Origin: UMGS1601 sp900553335
Lineage (GTDB): Bacteria; Bacillota; Clostridia; Oscillospirales; Ruminococcaceae
Length of the DNA: 64,000 bases
Direction: 5' to 3'
Assembly: GCA_937920725.1 (NCBI GenBank)
Contig: CALEUW010000021.1
Location: 1 to 64,000, forward strand
Program-made: the position numbers and the translations under genes
Notes under the pieces: generated by a model
What the model was told of the DNA's origin: nothing
Seen by the model: the letters and a program-made list of their open reading frames with translations, nothing else
The model's database searches: none
Part shown: piece by piece, positions 17,104 to 26,206 of the stretch
How the letters are laid out: every line of letters begins with the position of its first letter
Numbering within the stretch: the first letter of the stretch is position 1

Positions 17104-19086
17104 CTAAGATATATCTGCCATATCCAGATAGTCATGACCATTTACAGAAATGAAATCCTTTCTTCCCTGTAAATCATTTCCGAGAAGCATATCAAACATA
17201 TACGTTGTATGCTCCGATTCTTCATGCGGAAGAACCTGAATAAGACGTCTTGTTTCAGGATTCATAGTTGTAAGGCTCATCATATCCGGCTCATTCTCGC
17301 CGAGTCCTTTTGAACGCTGAAGCGTATATTTAGTTTTACCTATCATTTCTAAAATTTCTGCTTTTTCCTTTTCGTCATACGCAAAATAGGTTTTATCCTT
17401 AGTTGTTATCTCAAAAAGCGGTGATTCCGCTATATAGACATACCCCTTTTCGATAAGCGTTGGAGTAAGACGGTAAAGCATTGCCAAAATAAGCGTTCTT
17501 ATCTGAAATCCGTCCTCATCTGCATCGGTACATATTACTATTTTATTCCATCTTAAGTTTTCAAGCTTAAAGGATGATAAGTCCTTGTTGCTTTTTGTAT
17601 TGACCTCAACTCCGCAGCCCAAAACCTTTAATAGGTCGGTTATTATTTCACTTTTGAAAATTTTCGGATAATCCGCCTTTAAGCAGTTTAAAATCTTTCC
17701 TCTTACAGGAATTACCGCCTGAAACTCAGCGTCCCTTGCAAGCTTTACAGAACCAAGCGCTGAATCTCCCTCAACAATATAGAGTTCACGGCGAGCTATA
17801 TCCTTTGTTCTGCAATCAACAAATTTTTGCACCATATTTGCAAGATCAATTTTTGCAGTCAGCGTTTTTGATACGTTGATTCTCGTCTGCTCAGCTTTTT
17901 CTCTGCTTCGCTTATTTATAAGAATCTGCTCGCAAATTCTCGCAGCCTCGTCAGGGTTCTCAATAAAGTAAATTTCAAGCGTATGCTTTAAAAACTCCGT
18001 CATACACTCATATATAAACTTATTGGTTATACTCTTTTTCGTCTGATTTTCATAAGAAGTTTGAGTTGAAAAAGAGTTGGATACTAATATGAGCGAATCC
18101 TTAACATCGTCAAATTTTATGCTCTTTTCGTTTTTGGTGTATTTGGAATTCTGCTTCAAATAAGAGTCTATCTGCGAGGTAAACGCCTGTCTTACCGCAT
18201 TGGCAGGAGAGCCTCCATGCTCCAAAAAGCTTGAATTGTGATAGTATTCCATAAAGCTCTGTGATTTTGTAAATGTAAATGAAACTCCCAGCTTTACCTT
18301 GTATTCATCCTTATCTGCTCTATCTTTTCCCCTTCTGTCTGCATATCCCGACTGAACGGAAGTAATAGCAGCGTTTCCTGCGATTTCCTTTACATAATCC
18401 TCAATTCCGTTTTCATAAACGAAAATTCGCTCATCAAATGAACCTTTTTCGTTTTGACATCTGAATACAAACTGAACGTTTGGATTTACTACCGCTTGTC
18501 TTTTAAGCGTTTCTTCAAAATACTCATTATCTATGTTTATATCTGTAAAAACGTCAAGGTCCGGACGCCAGCGGGTTTTTGTTCCCGTTTTCTTTTTTGT
18601 TGTAGGTTCTTTTTTGAGTCCGCCTATGTTTTCTCCCTTTTCAAAATGAAGATTATATTTATATCCGTCACGGTAGACCTCAACATCCATATACTCTGAC
18701 GCATACTGCGTAGCGCAAGCACCGAGTCCGTTAAGTCCCAATGAAAACTCGTAATTATCCCCGTCCTGCTTGTATTTTCCTCCTGCATAAAGCTCACAGT
18801 AAACAAGCTCCCAGTTATATCTGTTTTGCACCTTATTAAAATCTACAGGACATCCTGCTCCGAAATCTTCAATCTCTATAGACTTATCGTTAAACTTTGT
18901 GAGAATGATTCTATCTCCTCTTCCATCCCTAGCTTCGTCAATGGAATTTGAAAGAATTTCAAATACAGAATGCTTGCAGCCCTCAAGTCCGTCAGATCCG
19001 AAAATTACTCCGGGACGAAGACGCACTCTGTCTGCGCCCTCCAAAAGTTCAATAGATTCATTGGTGTATGTTTTTTTGTTTGCCAT
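17104..19086 (-). CDS. Type IIA DNA topoisomerase subunit B (ParE/GyrB family)
   Basis: The B subunit supplies the ATPase and TOPRIM domains. From ATG 19086 (AAGGAGAAGCAAG upstream) it is 660 residues. The GHKL ATPase motifs are visible (EILSNSIDEA, DFGAGCPVD, GLNGLGACATQYAS), followed by the transducer domain. The TOPRIM motifs are EGDSALGSVKLARD with the catalytic Glu and TDADEDGFQIR. The usual VRKRPGMYIG entry is replaced by VRLRPGVIFGSDG and the acidic triad reads DADEDG rather than DADVDG. This is therefore a divergent branch rather than a standard gyrase B. The A subunit follows 49 bp downstream. Confidence 0.87.
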   Translation of the reverse strand: MANKKTYTNESIELLEGADRVRLRPGVIFGSDGLEGCKHSVFEILSNSIDEARDGRGDRIILTKFNDKSIEIEDFGAGCPVDFNKVQNRYNWELVYCELYAGGKYKQDGDNYEFSLGLNGLGACATQYASEYMDVEVYRDGYKYNLHFEKGENIGGLKKEPTTKKKTGTKTRWRPDLDVFTDINIDNEYFEETLKRQAVVNPNVQFVFRCQNEKGSFDERIFVYENGIEDYVKEIAGNAAITSVQSGYADRRGKDRADKDEYKVKLGVSFTFTKSQSFMEYYHNSSFLEHGGSPANAVRQAFTSQIDSYLKQNSKYTKNEKSIKFDDVKDSLILVSNSFSTQTSYENQTKKSITNKFIYECMTEFLKHTLEIYFIENPDEAARICEQILINKRSREKAEQTRINVSKTLTAKIDLANMVQKFVDCRTKDIARRELYIVEGDSALGSVKLARDAEFQAVIPVRGKILNCLKADYPKIFKSEIITDLLKVLGCGVEVNTKSNKDLSSFKLENLRWNKIVICTDADEDGFQIRTLILAMLYRLTPTLIEKGYVYIAESPLFEITTKDKTYFAYDEKEKAEILEMIGKTKYTLQRSKGLGENEPDMMSLTTMNPETRRLIQVLPHEESEHTTYMFDMLLGNDLQGRKDFISVNGHDYLDMADIS

Positions 19087-19251
19087 CTTGCTTCTCCTTG
19101 TCATTTTACACTTAATGTTAGTATACCACAAAATATACCTATTTGTAAACACCTTACCACAATATTTGCGAAAAATTACTGTTTCCACCAAAAGAAAATT
19201 TTGAGATACTGTAAGAACACATAAGTTGATTCTTATAATTATTTTATTTTC

Positions 19252-19281
19252 GGAATATGTCCAAAACACTGCGCATATACT
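19252..19281 (+). promoter_or_regulatory. Probable sigma-E promoter of sipL-spoIVA
   Basis: GGAATATG, 14 bp, CATATACT, which fits the sigma-E pattern (GAATATT-type -35, CATACAAT-type -10). The -10 block GCATATACTTT is repeated upstream of spoIIM. It lies about 33 bp before the sipL ATG. Confidence 0.55.
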
Positions 19282-19313
19282 TTCATTGAAAACGCTAAAA
19301 AAGGGAGGACAAT

Positions 19314-20837
19314 ATGGACTTTTTAGTAAACCATGAAAAAATCACAAGCTCCAAGGTACTTCTTGATACAACTTGTGAACAGTCGGCAGAGCTTGACCTT
19401 GTACTGCCGGACTACTATCCTGATATATTCAGAATATTAAAATGCAGCTTTTCACCGACAATAATTTCTCAGAGCATAAACGGAGGCAAGTTTTCTTTCG
19501 AGCTTTCCGTTAAAATAAAAATCCTTTACTGCTCGGCTGAAAACAAAAAGGTTAATTGCATCGAGCAAAAACAAAGCTTCACAAAAACGCTTGACTTAAG
19601 TGCAGACGCTAAGAACCCTGAGGTTTATCTGTGTCCAAGAACAGACTATATAAACTGCCGTGTTCAGAATCAAAGAAGACTTGATATACGGGGATGCGTT
19701 TCAACAAAGGTCAGAATTATCGGAGAAGAACAATCCGAGCTTTTAATCGGTGCAACAGGCGCTAACATTCAGCTTCGACGGGAAAAGGTTTCCGTTCCAA
19801 CAAAGCGCTTGAGCTTTTCAAAGAGAATTACAGTTTCTGAAGATATTGAGCTTAGCGAGCAAAAGCCGGATATTGATTCGTTGGTTAAATGCGTTGCCGA
19901 TATAGACCTTAACGACCGCAATGTAATTCCGGGAAAAATGGTTATTAAGGGTGATGCAAAGGCGTACATACTTTACAACACCTCAGACGATGCCTGTGAT
20001 ACTCTTAAATTCTCCTTGCCGTTTTCAAACATTTTGGATATAGACGGCATTGATGAAAACTATAAAGTATCTGTTGATATAGATTCAGTATCAATAGAGC
20101 TTATAGCCAAAAACAACTCTCAAAGAGAATACACATGCGAGATATCATTCAACGTATGCGTTTGCGCTTCAAAGTTTCAGGACGAATATCTGGTTCTTGA
20201 CGCATATTCTACCTGTTATGAATGCGAAAATGAATCCGCTCAAATTAATTTAGAAATTTGTCCCGAAGAAAAAACTATACGCATTGAAAAAACGGGAACA
20301 CTCAAAAGCGATGACGCAAAAATCGCTGAGGTAATTGATGCATCGGCTGAGTGCTATAATGTTCAGTATCGAACAGACGGAGATAAAACGTTTGTGTTCG
20401 GCAGCATAGATATATCTCTTATCGCCAGAGATTCGGACGGATGCCCGATATATCTTGAGGACACTCTTGCTTTTGAAAACGAACTTGACACTGACAGCAA
20501 AAATATCTGCGGCATAAATATTTCTGCAAGGGTTATAAGCGTCGATTACATGATAAAGTCTTCTGACTGTGTTGACATAACTGCCACTACAGATATAAAA
20601 GCGGTGGTACACAGAAGTCTTTCAAATAATATTTTAAAAAATATTAAAATTAAAGACAGCAAGGAAAATCAAAACAAAAACTGCGCTCTTAAACTTTACA
20701 GATGCGAGGAAAACGAATGCGTTTGGGATATCGCCAAACGATTCAACACCACTCCTTCATCTATAATAAGCGAAAACGAGCTTGATAATAATGATAAGCT
20801 GCCTTTGGGAATGATACTTATTCCTATTACCGAATAA
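19314..20837 (+). CDS. sipL: SipL-like DUF3794/LysM spore morphogenesis protein
   Basis: The 507-residue protein has repeated DUF3794 (SPOCS) segments and a C-terminal LysM domain (about residues 455-505, VWDIAKRFNTTPSSIISEN). In Clostridioides difficile, SipL has this architecture and similar length and binds SpoIVA through its LysM domain to build the basal coat layer. Here spoIVA begins 13 bp after the stop codon, so the partners form one operon. GGGAGG precedes the ATG and a sigma-E-like promoter lies upstream. Function is assigned by architecture and context. Confidence 0.88.
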   Translation: MDFLVNHEKITSSKVLLDTTCEQSAELDLVLPDYYPDIFRILKCSFSPTIISQSINGGKFSFELSVKIKILYCSAENKKVNCIEQKQSFTKTLDLSADAKNPEVYLCPRTDYINCRVQNQRRLDIRGCVSTKVRIIGEEQSELLIGATGANIQLRREKVSVPTKRLSFSKRITVSEDIELSEQKPDIDSLVKCVADIDLNDRNVIPGKMVIKGDAKAYILYNTSDDACDTLKFSLPFSNILDIDGIDENYKVSVDIDSVSIELIAKNNSQREYTCEISFNVCVCASKFQDEYLVLDAYSTCYECENESAQINLEICPEEKTIRIEKTGTLKSDDAKIAEVIDASAECYNVQYRTDGDKTFVFGSIDISLIARDSDGCPIYLEDTLAFENELDTDSKNICGINISARVISVDYMIKSSDCVDITATTDIKAVVHRSLSNNILKNIKIKDSKENQNKNCALKLYRCEENECVWDIAKRFNTTPSSIISENELDNNDKLPLGMILIPITE

Positions 20838-20850
20838 GGAGGATAATAAT

Positions 20851-22323
20851 ATGAGTTCAATATATTCGGATATTGCAAAACGGTCGGGCGGCAATATCTA
20901 TATCGGAGTTGTAGGTCCTGTGAGAACCGGAAAATCCACTTTTATACATCGCTTTATGGAAACCGCCGTTATTCCTAACATCAAAAGCGATTTTGCAAAA
21001 GAAAGAGCTACCGACGAGCTTCCGCAGTCAAGCGGCGGAAAAACCATAATGACAACAGAGCCAAAATTTATTCCTGAGGAAGCGGTTGAAGTAGACCTCG
21101 ACGACAACGCCGCTATCAGAATGAGAATGATAGACTGTGTTGGATATGTTATACCCTCTGCTGTCGGATATTTTGAGAACGAAGCGCCGAGAATGGTAAA
21201 AACGCCTTGGTTTGAGGATGAAGTTCCTTTTAACATGGCGGCTGAAATCGGTACTCAAAAGGTAATCACAGAGCATTCAACGATTGGATTGGTAGTAACT
21301 ACAGACGGCTCAATAACTGATCTTCCCAGGGATGAATATGAAGTCTGTGAGGAGCAGGTCATAAACGAGCTAAAGGATATAGGAAAACCTTTTATAGTAC
21401 TTCTTAACTCAGTTTCACCCGAAACCAAAGAATGTGAAGAGCTTTGCAAAAACCTCAGTCAAAAATACAGCTGCTGTGTTATGCCTGTAAACTGCCTTGA
21501 ACTGAACGAAACCGATATAAAAGCTATTCTCTCACAGATTCTTTACTCTTTCCCTATCAAGGAAATCAATTTCAATATGCCGAAATGGGTAACTAAGCTT
21601 GACAAGGGACATTGGCTCAAGGAAAATATTTTGAGCTGTATAAAAGAATCAGCCGAACAAACTCAAATGATAAGAGATGTTGAGAAAATGGCAAAATGCA
21701 TATCCAAAAACGAATATGTCATAGCGTCAAATATATTAAGTCTTGATTTTTCTACCGGAACAGCAATATTATCTGTTGCACTCGACGAGAATCTGTTCTA
21801 TAAAATTATAGGTGAAAAAACAAATCTTGATGTTTCTAACGAATCGGACCTCATGGGAATAATACTTGAGCTTTCAAAAACAAAAAGCACTTACGAGAAG
21901 TTTGCAAGCGCTCTTACCGAGGTTGAAGCAACAGGCTACGGAATTGTAATGCCGACAATGGAAGAGCTAAGACTCGATGAGCCTGAAATGGTAAAATCGA
22001 ACGGCAAATACGGAGTTAAGCTAAAAGCAAGTGCGCCTACAATACACATGATTAAGGCGCAGATTTCAACCGAGATAAGTCCGATAGTCGGAAGCGAAGA
22101 ACAATCTAGCGATCTTGTTTCATATATGCTCGGTGACTTTGAAAACAACCCCGAAAAACTTTGGGATTCAAATATTTTCGGAAAAAGTCTTTATGAGCTT
22201 GTAAACGAAGGACTTCACACCAAAATAATAAGACTTGGTTCGGATGCAAGAGAAAAGCTCGGCGAAGCTGTTGAAAGAATAGTGAACGAAGGCTGCAACG
22301 GTCTTATATGCTTTATACTATAA
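20851..22323 (+). CDS. spoIVA: Stage IV sporulation protein A, coat morphogenetic ATPase
   Basis: SpoIVA hydrolyses ATP to polymerise on the outer forespore membrane and anchors the spore coat. The 490-residue length is close to the 492 of Bacillus subtilis. The P-loop is VGPVRTGKSTFIHRFM, a Walker-B-like MIDCVGYVIPSAVG follows, and the N-terminal ERATDELPQSSGGKTIMTTEP block is characteristic. The C-terminal tail (NEGCNGLICFIL) is conserved in the family. AGGAGG lies seven bases before the ATG. It is the second gene of the sipL operon and is followed by a hairpin terminator. Confidence 0.97.
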   Translation: MSSIYSDIAKRSGGNIYIGVVGPVRTGKSTFIHRFMETAVIPNIKSDFAKERATDELPQSSGGKTIMTTEPKFIPEEAVEVDLDDNAAIRMRMIDCVGYVIPSAVGYFENEAPRMVKTPWFEDEVPFNMAAEIGTQKVITEHSTIGLVVTTDGSITDLPRDEYEVCEEQVINELKDIGKPFIVLLNSVSPETKECEELCKNLSQKYSCCVMPVNCLELNETDIKAILSQILYSFPIKEINFNMPKWVTKLDKGHWLKENILSCIKESAEQTQMIRDVEKMAKCISKNEYVIASNILSLDFSTGTAILSVALDENLFYKIIGEKTNLDVSNESDLMGIILELSKTKSTYEKFASALTEVEATGYGIVMPTMEELRLDEPEMVKSNGKYGVKLKASAPTIHMIKAQISTEISPIVGSEEQSSDLVSYMLGDFENNPEKLWDSNIFGKSLYELVNEGLHTKIIRLGSDAREKLGEAVERIVNEGCNGLICFIL

Positions 22324-22332
22324 AAACGACTA

Positions 22333-22364
22333 TGTCCACCGCCTATAGAGGCGGTGGACATTTT
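22333..22364 (+). terminator. spoIVA terminator, possible fragment of the dispersed repeat
   Basis: TGTCCACCGCC and GGCGGTGGACA form a perfect 11-bp stem followed by TTTTAATTTAG. The block CCGCCTATA, GGCGG, GGAC, TTAATTTAGTTAT resembles the 3' end of the repeats at 13847 and 54769, suggesting that a repeat end serves as terminator. Confidence 0.65.
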
Positions 22365-22413
22365 AATTTAGTTATATTAAACTAATTGATCTAAAAATTA
22401 TACTTTGCGCTCA

Positions 22414-23463
22414 TTAAGCTTTCTTTTTTGTCCACTCAGACGACGTCAAATAATTGAGCTTTGCATCTGATACTTTTTTATATGTAGGACTTCCATCGCT
22501 TTCGTAAACAGATAGAAAATACACACTCTTTAAATCCTTCGACCAAACGCAGTTTATATTAAACTCTACAATATCGCCGTTTGCATAAATACTGTCAGGA
22601 GAAAAGTAATCTTCAATCTTCATATCACGAGAGCCGAAAATCATAAACGAATCATCTGAAGCCTTATCACTTTCGCCGTCATAAATATCGTCTTTAAGAT
22701 TACCTGTATAAACAACTGCCGGCATATAATCCTTGTCCATATAGTTTGACGTAAAGGCATTAACATACGAATCGTTTTTATTTATAACAACAGTCAAAAA
22801 CATACTCATCGCAGTATTCATTTTAACATTCCGGTTTAACAGCGCCATGCTCTCTATATATTCCTCAGCGATTTCAAACTCGGATAAATCTATGCCTGAA
22901 GCCTTTGAGATCTCAAAGGCAAGCAAAGCTACATCTGAACTTTTATAAGCCGATTCAATGCTGTCTGAGCTTATTATTTTAGAAATAAGAGTGTTTATCA
23001 AAGATGTTTTATCTGAATACTCTGCTGTTTCTCTAAGCCCGCAGGAAAAACTGCTTTCCTCGCTGATTCCGTCTGTGCATTCAGCTTTTACATTAACATT
23101 AAACAGATATAAATCCTCCTGGCTTTCAATATTCCAGGAGAGCAATACATCGTTTTTCTCATCGCAAAAATTATAAAGCGTAAGACTGCGATTGCTAAAA
23201 TCTGTATCCTTTACATTAATATCAAACTCAGCAGCCGAGGCTATAATGTTTGCAGAAACTGTGTCCTCCGTGAAAAATCTGTTTGAAGCGCAGCCTGACT
23301 TAATCCCGCTCAAAAGGCTTTCAATCCGTGCTGTGCAGTTTTGTCTTTGATAAGAACCCACAAAACCCACAATATTGGGAACCGCTATAACAGCAGCAAT
23401 CGTAACTATAACAAGCGTAACTATTACCTCTGTAAGAGTAAAGCCTTTTTTGTTAAGTTTCAT
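22414..23463 (-). CDS. Type IV prepilin-like protein
   Basis: The N-terminus KKGFTLTEVIVTLVIVTIAA is a class III signal: a prepilin peptidase site (KG/FTLTE), a Glu at +5 and a hydrophobic helix. The remaining 320 or so residues form a large, unrecognised extracytoplasmic domain. That is longer than a typical pseudopilin, so it may be a minor pilin or an adhesin-like tip protein. No pilus assembly ATPase, membrane platform or prepilin peptidase gene is in the window. It follows the PII-like gene by 19 bp on the same strand. Confidence 0.75.
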   Translation of the reverse strand: MKLNKKGFTLTEVIVTLVIVTIAAVIAVPNIVGFVGSYQRQNCTARIESLLSGIKSGCASNRFFTEDTVSANIIASAAEFDINVKDTDFSNRSLTLYNFCDEKNDVLLSWNIESQEDLYLFNVNVKAECTDGISEESSFSCGLRETAEYSDKTSLINTLISKIISSDSIESAYKSSDVALLAFEISKASGIDLSEFEIAEEYIESMALLNRNVKMNTAMSMFLTVVINKNDSYVNAFTSNYMDKDYMPAVVYTGNLKDDIYDGESDKASDDSFMIFGSRDMKIEDYFSPDSIYANGDIVEFNINCVWSKDLKSVYFLSVYESDGSPTYKKVSDAKLNYLTSSEWTKKKA

Positions 23464-23482
23464 CAGATGATCCTTTCAAAGG

Positions 23483-23821
23483 TTATTCCTTATTAACTCC
23501 GTCAATAAAGCTAAGAGGTATTCCCATTAAAACACCTGTATTAGGTTTATTAAGATTCCCGAAAACATCGTTTACAGTCTTTCTTACGACATCTACCTTT
23601 TCGTCCTCAACACCAAAAAGCACCGTCTTTGAAGTTGTTTTTTGCTGCTTTACGATTTCTTTAAAAACATCAAACATAGGCATTCCGTCTACATTTGCAA
23701 GGCTTTTTGCCATACCCGTACTGTCAAGCACAGTTCCGCCCTTAACTCCGGCAATCGCAAGCTTTTTCATAAGCTCATCTAAAAGTTCTTCTTTCTTGGT
23801 AACCAATAATAATAACTGCAT
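23483..23821 (-). CDS. PII-like small protein
   Basis: This 112-residue protein has a beta-alpha-beta-beta-alpha-beta rhythm (MQLLLLVTKKEELLDELMKK, then TVLFGVEDEKVDVVRKTVND), as in PII and DarA-like signalling proteins. It lacks a recognisable T-loop Tyr or nucleotide motif, so the ligand is unknown. The AGGAGG box overlaps the region just after prmA. It lies between prmA and the prepilin gene in a compact minus-strand unit. Confidence 0.5.
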   Translation of the reverse strand: MQLLLLVTKKEELLDELMKKLAIAGVKGGTVLDSTGMAKSLANVDGMPMFDVFKEIVKQQKTTSKTVLFGVEDEKVDVVRKTVNDVFGNLNKPNTGVLMGIPLSFIDGVNKE

Positions 23822-23856
23822 ATAAATCCTCCTTTATACATTACCCCCAACGACTT

Positions 23857-24828
23857 CTAAAGTTTTTTGAATACTGCAGATATCCATCCCTCTTTTTCCT
23901 TACAATCCTCAAAGGAAAAACCGCAGCTCTCAATAATCCCTATTACCTCTTGTCTACGCTCTGAGATAACACCCGAAACAACAAGGGTTTTACCGCTTTT
24001 TAAAAATGAACCGAAATATGGACTCATTGCTATCAAAATATCTGAAACGATGTTAGCACAAACAAAATCATATTTTTGTCCTACTAAATTCCGAAGTTCT
24101 TCATCGTCGATTATATTTCCGCAATACGCATTGATTCTTTCAGGTTGGATATTGTTCTGCAAAAGATTTTCGTTCGCAATTTTTACTGAGTTTTCGTCAA
24201 TATCAACCATTGTAATACTTTCAGCACCAAGTAAAATACAGGCAATTGATAAAATTCCGCTTCCACAGCCAAGATCCAAAGCTTTATCTCCCGCTTGCAT
24301 ATACTTTTCGATATTTTCCAGACAAAGCTGTGTTGTATGGTGCTGTCCTGTTCCAAAGCTCGATGCCGGGTCGATCTCTATCACCGTTCTATCGTCTTCG
24401 CCTTCAGGTATATCCTCCCAAGTCGGCTTCACAAGAAGCTTTTCACCGATCTTAAGCGGCTTAAAGTACTTTTTCCAGTTATTAGCCCAATCGTCCTCGC
24501 TTACACTTGAAAGCTCTACTTCAAGTCTTCCGAACACCCCGTCGATATCCCTTTGCTTTAACGCGTTAAGCTCATCTTTTATAAGAAGCAAAAGCTCTGC
24601 ACCCTGATTGTTTGAAGGAAGATAGACCGTAACTGATGTTTCGCAGTCTTTAAGCCCCATCAAATCATCGTCTATATAATCCCAATTAGAAATCTTATTG
24701 TCCAAAAAGTCCTCAAAATCTTTAGAATCCTTAATAACGAATCCTGTGATATTGAGTCCTATAAGACATCCGCAGACAATATCTGCTCCTTCGCTCGTAG
24801 TATAGATAACAGCCTCTGTCCAGTTCAT
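23857..24828 (-). CDS. prmA: Ribosomal protein L11 methyltransferase
   Basis: PrmA trimethylates ribosomal protein L11 using S-adenosylmethionine. The 323-residue protein has the substrate-recognition domain first (MNWTEAVIYTTSEGADIV) and then the methyltransferase domain with ASSFGTGQHHTTQ, ALDLGCGSGILSIA (SAM motif I), VDIDENSV and the catalytic-loop ANIVSDIL. Length matches the family. It is first in a three-gene minus-strand unit with the PII-like and prepilin genes. Confidence 0.95.
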   Translation of the reverse strand: MNWTEAVIYTTSEGADIVCGCLIGLNITGFVIKDSKDFEDFLDNKISNWDYIDDDLMGLKDCETSVTVYLPSNNQGAELLLLIKDELNALKQRDIDGVFGRLEVELSSVSEDDWANNWKKYFKPLKIGEKLLVKPTWEDIPEGEDDRTVIEIDPASSFGTGQHHTTQLCLENIEKYMQAGDKALDLGCGSGILSIACILLGAESITMVDIDENSVKIANENLLQNNIQPERINAYCGNIIDDEELRNLVGQKYDFVCANIVSDILIAMSPYFGSFLKSGKTLVVSGVISERRQEVIGIIESCGFSFEDCKEKEGWISAVFKKL

Positions 24829-24910
24829 TAAAGCCCTCCGAAAATAATATATATTTAGTATAACATAATTTAGTGAAAAAGTAAAGTGAGCTTTTTATTA
24901 AAATCCATAA

Positions 24911-24941
24911 AAAAGCAGCGAAAATAAGATTCGCTGCTTTT
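24911..24941 (-). terminator. Serpin operon terminator
   Basis: AAAAGCAGCGAA and TTCGCTGCTTTT form a perfect stem immediately after the serpin stop, with a T run on the minus strand. Confidence 0.8.
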
Positions 24942-24945
24942 ACTT

Positions 24946-26190
24946 TTATTCCACACTCTCAAGTTTTCCGATAAAAATAGGCGTGTTGCTGTCAGTTTCA
25001 ATTATCATGTACAAAAACGGTCTGTTAAGCTCTACAGTATAGGTTTCCACCATATCCGGTGCCGCCGATTCTGCAACAAACGCAGCCGTTACCGCAGCAG
25101 CCTTAGTTCCGCTTTCGGAAACCTCGATAAAAGTTTTCTGCACAACTTTGTCGACACAAACTCCGCCGCCCTTTACAAGGTTTGAGAAATCAGCCTTATC
25201 GCCGAACATATCTTTCATTCCCATGCTTTCCAAAGCTTCATTGAGCTTTAAATCGCTTTCGCTTTTAAATTTCGGCATGGTAACATCAACTGAAGCTTTC
25301 TGTGCATTGCTTAAAATATATCTTAAATGCTCTCCGTTGAGAGAAGAAATATAACTGTCAATATCAGTATCCTCATCAGGCAAAAGCACGGCAAATGAAT
25401 AGTTCCCGTCTTCATACGGCTTTATAAATCCGACTGCGTTATCGTCCGTAAGATACATATTTTCATCGAAATGCATCATATCCGCTGTTTGAGTAGATTT
25501 ATCCGTACAGGTGAAAGCCTGCTCCCATGTATCTCCTGCATACTGATCTGCCCACTTGGATTCAAACGCAAGCGCATTTATTAAAAGCATTACAGTATTC
25601 GGGTCAATTTTCTCTGCAATTTTTTCAATCATTGAATCCGTATGCTCATTGACCCAGCCGTTTACCTTATCTTCAATAGAAGAATCAAACGATTCATTGT
25701 AAACACCCGACCTGTAATACATGGCATCGGTTTTTAAAAACTCATCGCAAACCTCATGTCCCATATTCTTATTGATCCATATGGAATTTGCGCTTTTAAG
25801 CGCTTTGTTTTCTTCATCGCTGCTTATACTGTATCTGCCCAGGTATTCGTTTAAGTTATTAATATCCGTTTCACCTGACAAAGCAGTTAGAATTTGCTCC
25901 TGCGTTTCGCCTTTTGCTCCGTTTGCAACCATCGCAAGACATATCACAGCGCTTAAAGGAGAAACAAGATTATTTGTGTTTTCCTCGCTTGTGTTTTTCA
26001 AAAGCTTCAGACCGAAATCCACTTCTGCATTATAAAACGAATCGTCAGGCAATGCAAAAGCTTTGCATGAGGTATCCTCAAACTTATCCATAAGATCTTC
26101 CGCCTGTGCCGTTTCAGCGCATCCCGAGAGATTAAAAGCCAGTGATACGCAAACAAAGATGGATATTACTGAAATTAGTTTCTTTTTCAT
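24946..26190 (-). CDS. Serpin-family lipoprotein
   Basis: Serpins trap serine proteases by cleavage of an exposed reactive loop. This 414-residue protein has a lipoprotein signal peptide (lipobox LSGC at residues 22-25), then a full serpin fold: NLVSPLSAVICLAMVANGA, NALAFESKW and, near the end, FLYMIIETDSNTPIFIGKL. The hinge ESGTKAAAVTAAFVA is rich in Ala and Thr, as in inhibitory serpins. Counting from its Gly places the scissile bond near AESAAP, among small residues, which suggests an elastase-like target; that is tentative. It is the third gene of a sigma/anti-sigma operon (16-bp gap). Gut relatives such as the Eubacterium siraeum siropins inhibit host proteases. Confidence 0.92.
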   Translation of the reverse strand: MKKKLISVISIFVCVSLAFNLSGCAETAQAEDLMDKFEDTSCKAFALPDDSFYNAEVDFGLKLLKNTSEENTNNLVSPLSAVICLAMVANGAKGETQEQILTALSGETDINNLNEYLGRYSISSDEENKALKSANSIWINKNMGHEVCDEFLKTDAMYYRSGVYNESFDSSIEDKVNGWVNEHTDSMIEKIAEKIDPNTVMLLINALAFESKWADQYAGDTWEQAFTCTDKSTQTADMMHFDENMYLTDDNAVGFIKPYEDGNYSFAVLLPDEDTDIDSYISSLNGEHLRYILSNAQKASVDVTMPKFKSESDLKLNEALESMGMKDMFGDKADFSNLVKGGGVCVDKVVQKTFIEVSESGTKAAAVTAAFVAESAAPDMVETYTVELNRPFLYMIIETDSNTPIFIGKLESVE

Positions 26191-26206
26191 ATTCTGCCAC
26201 TCCTTT

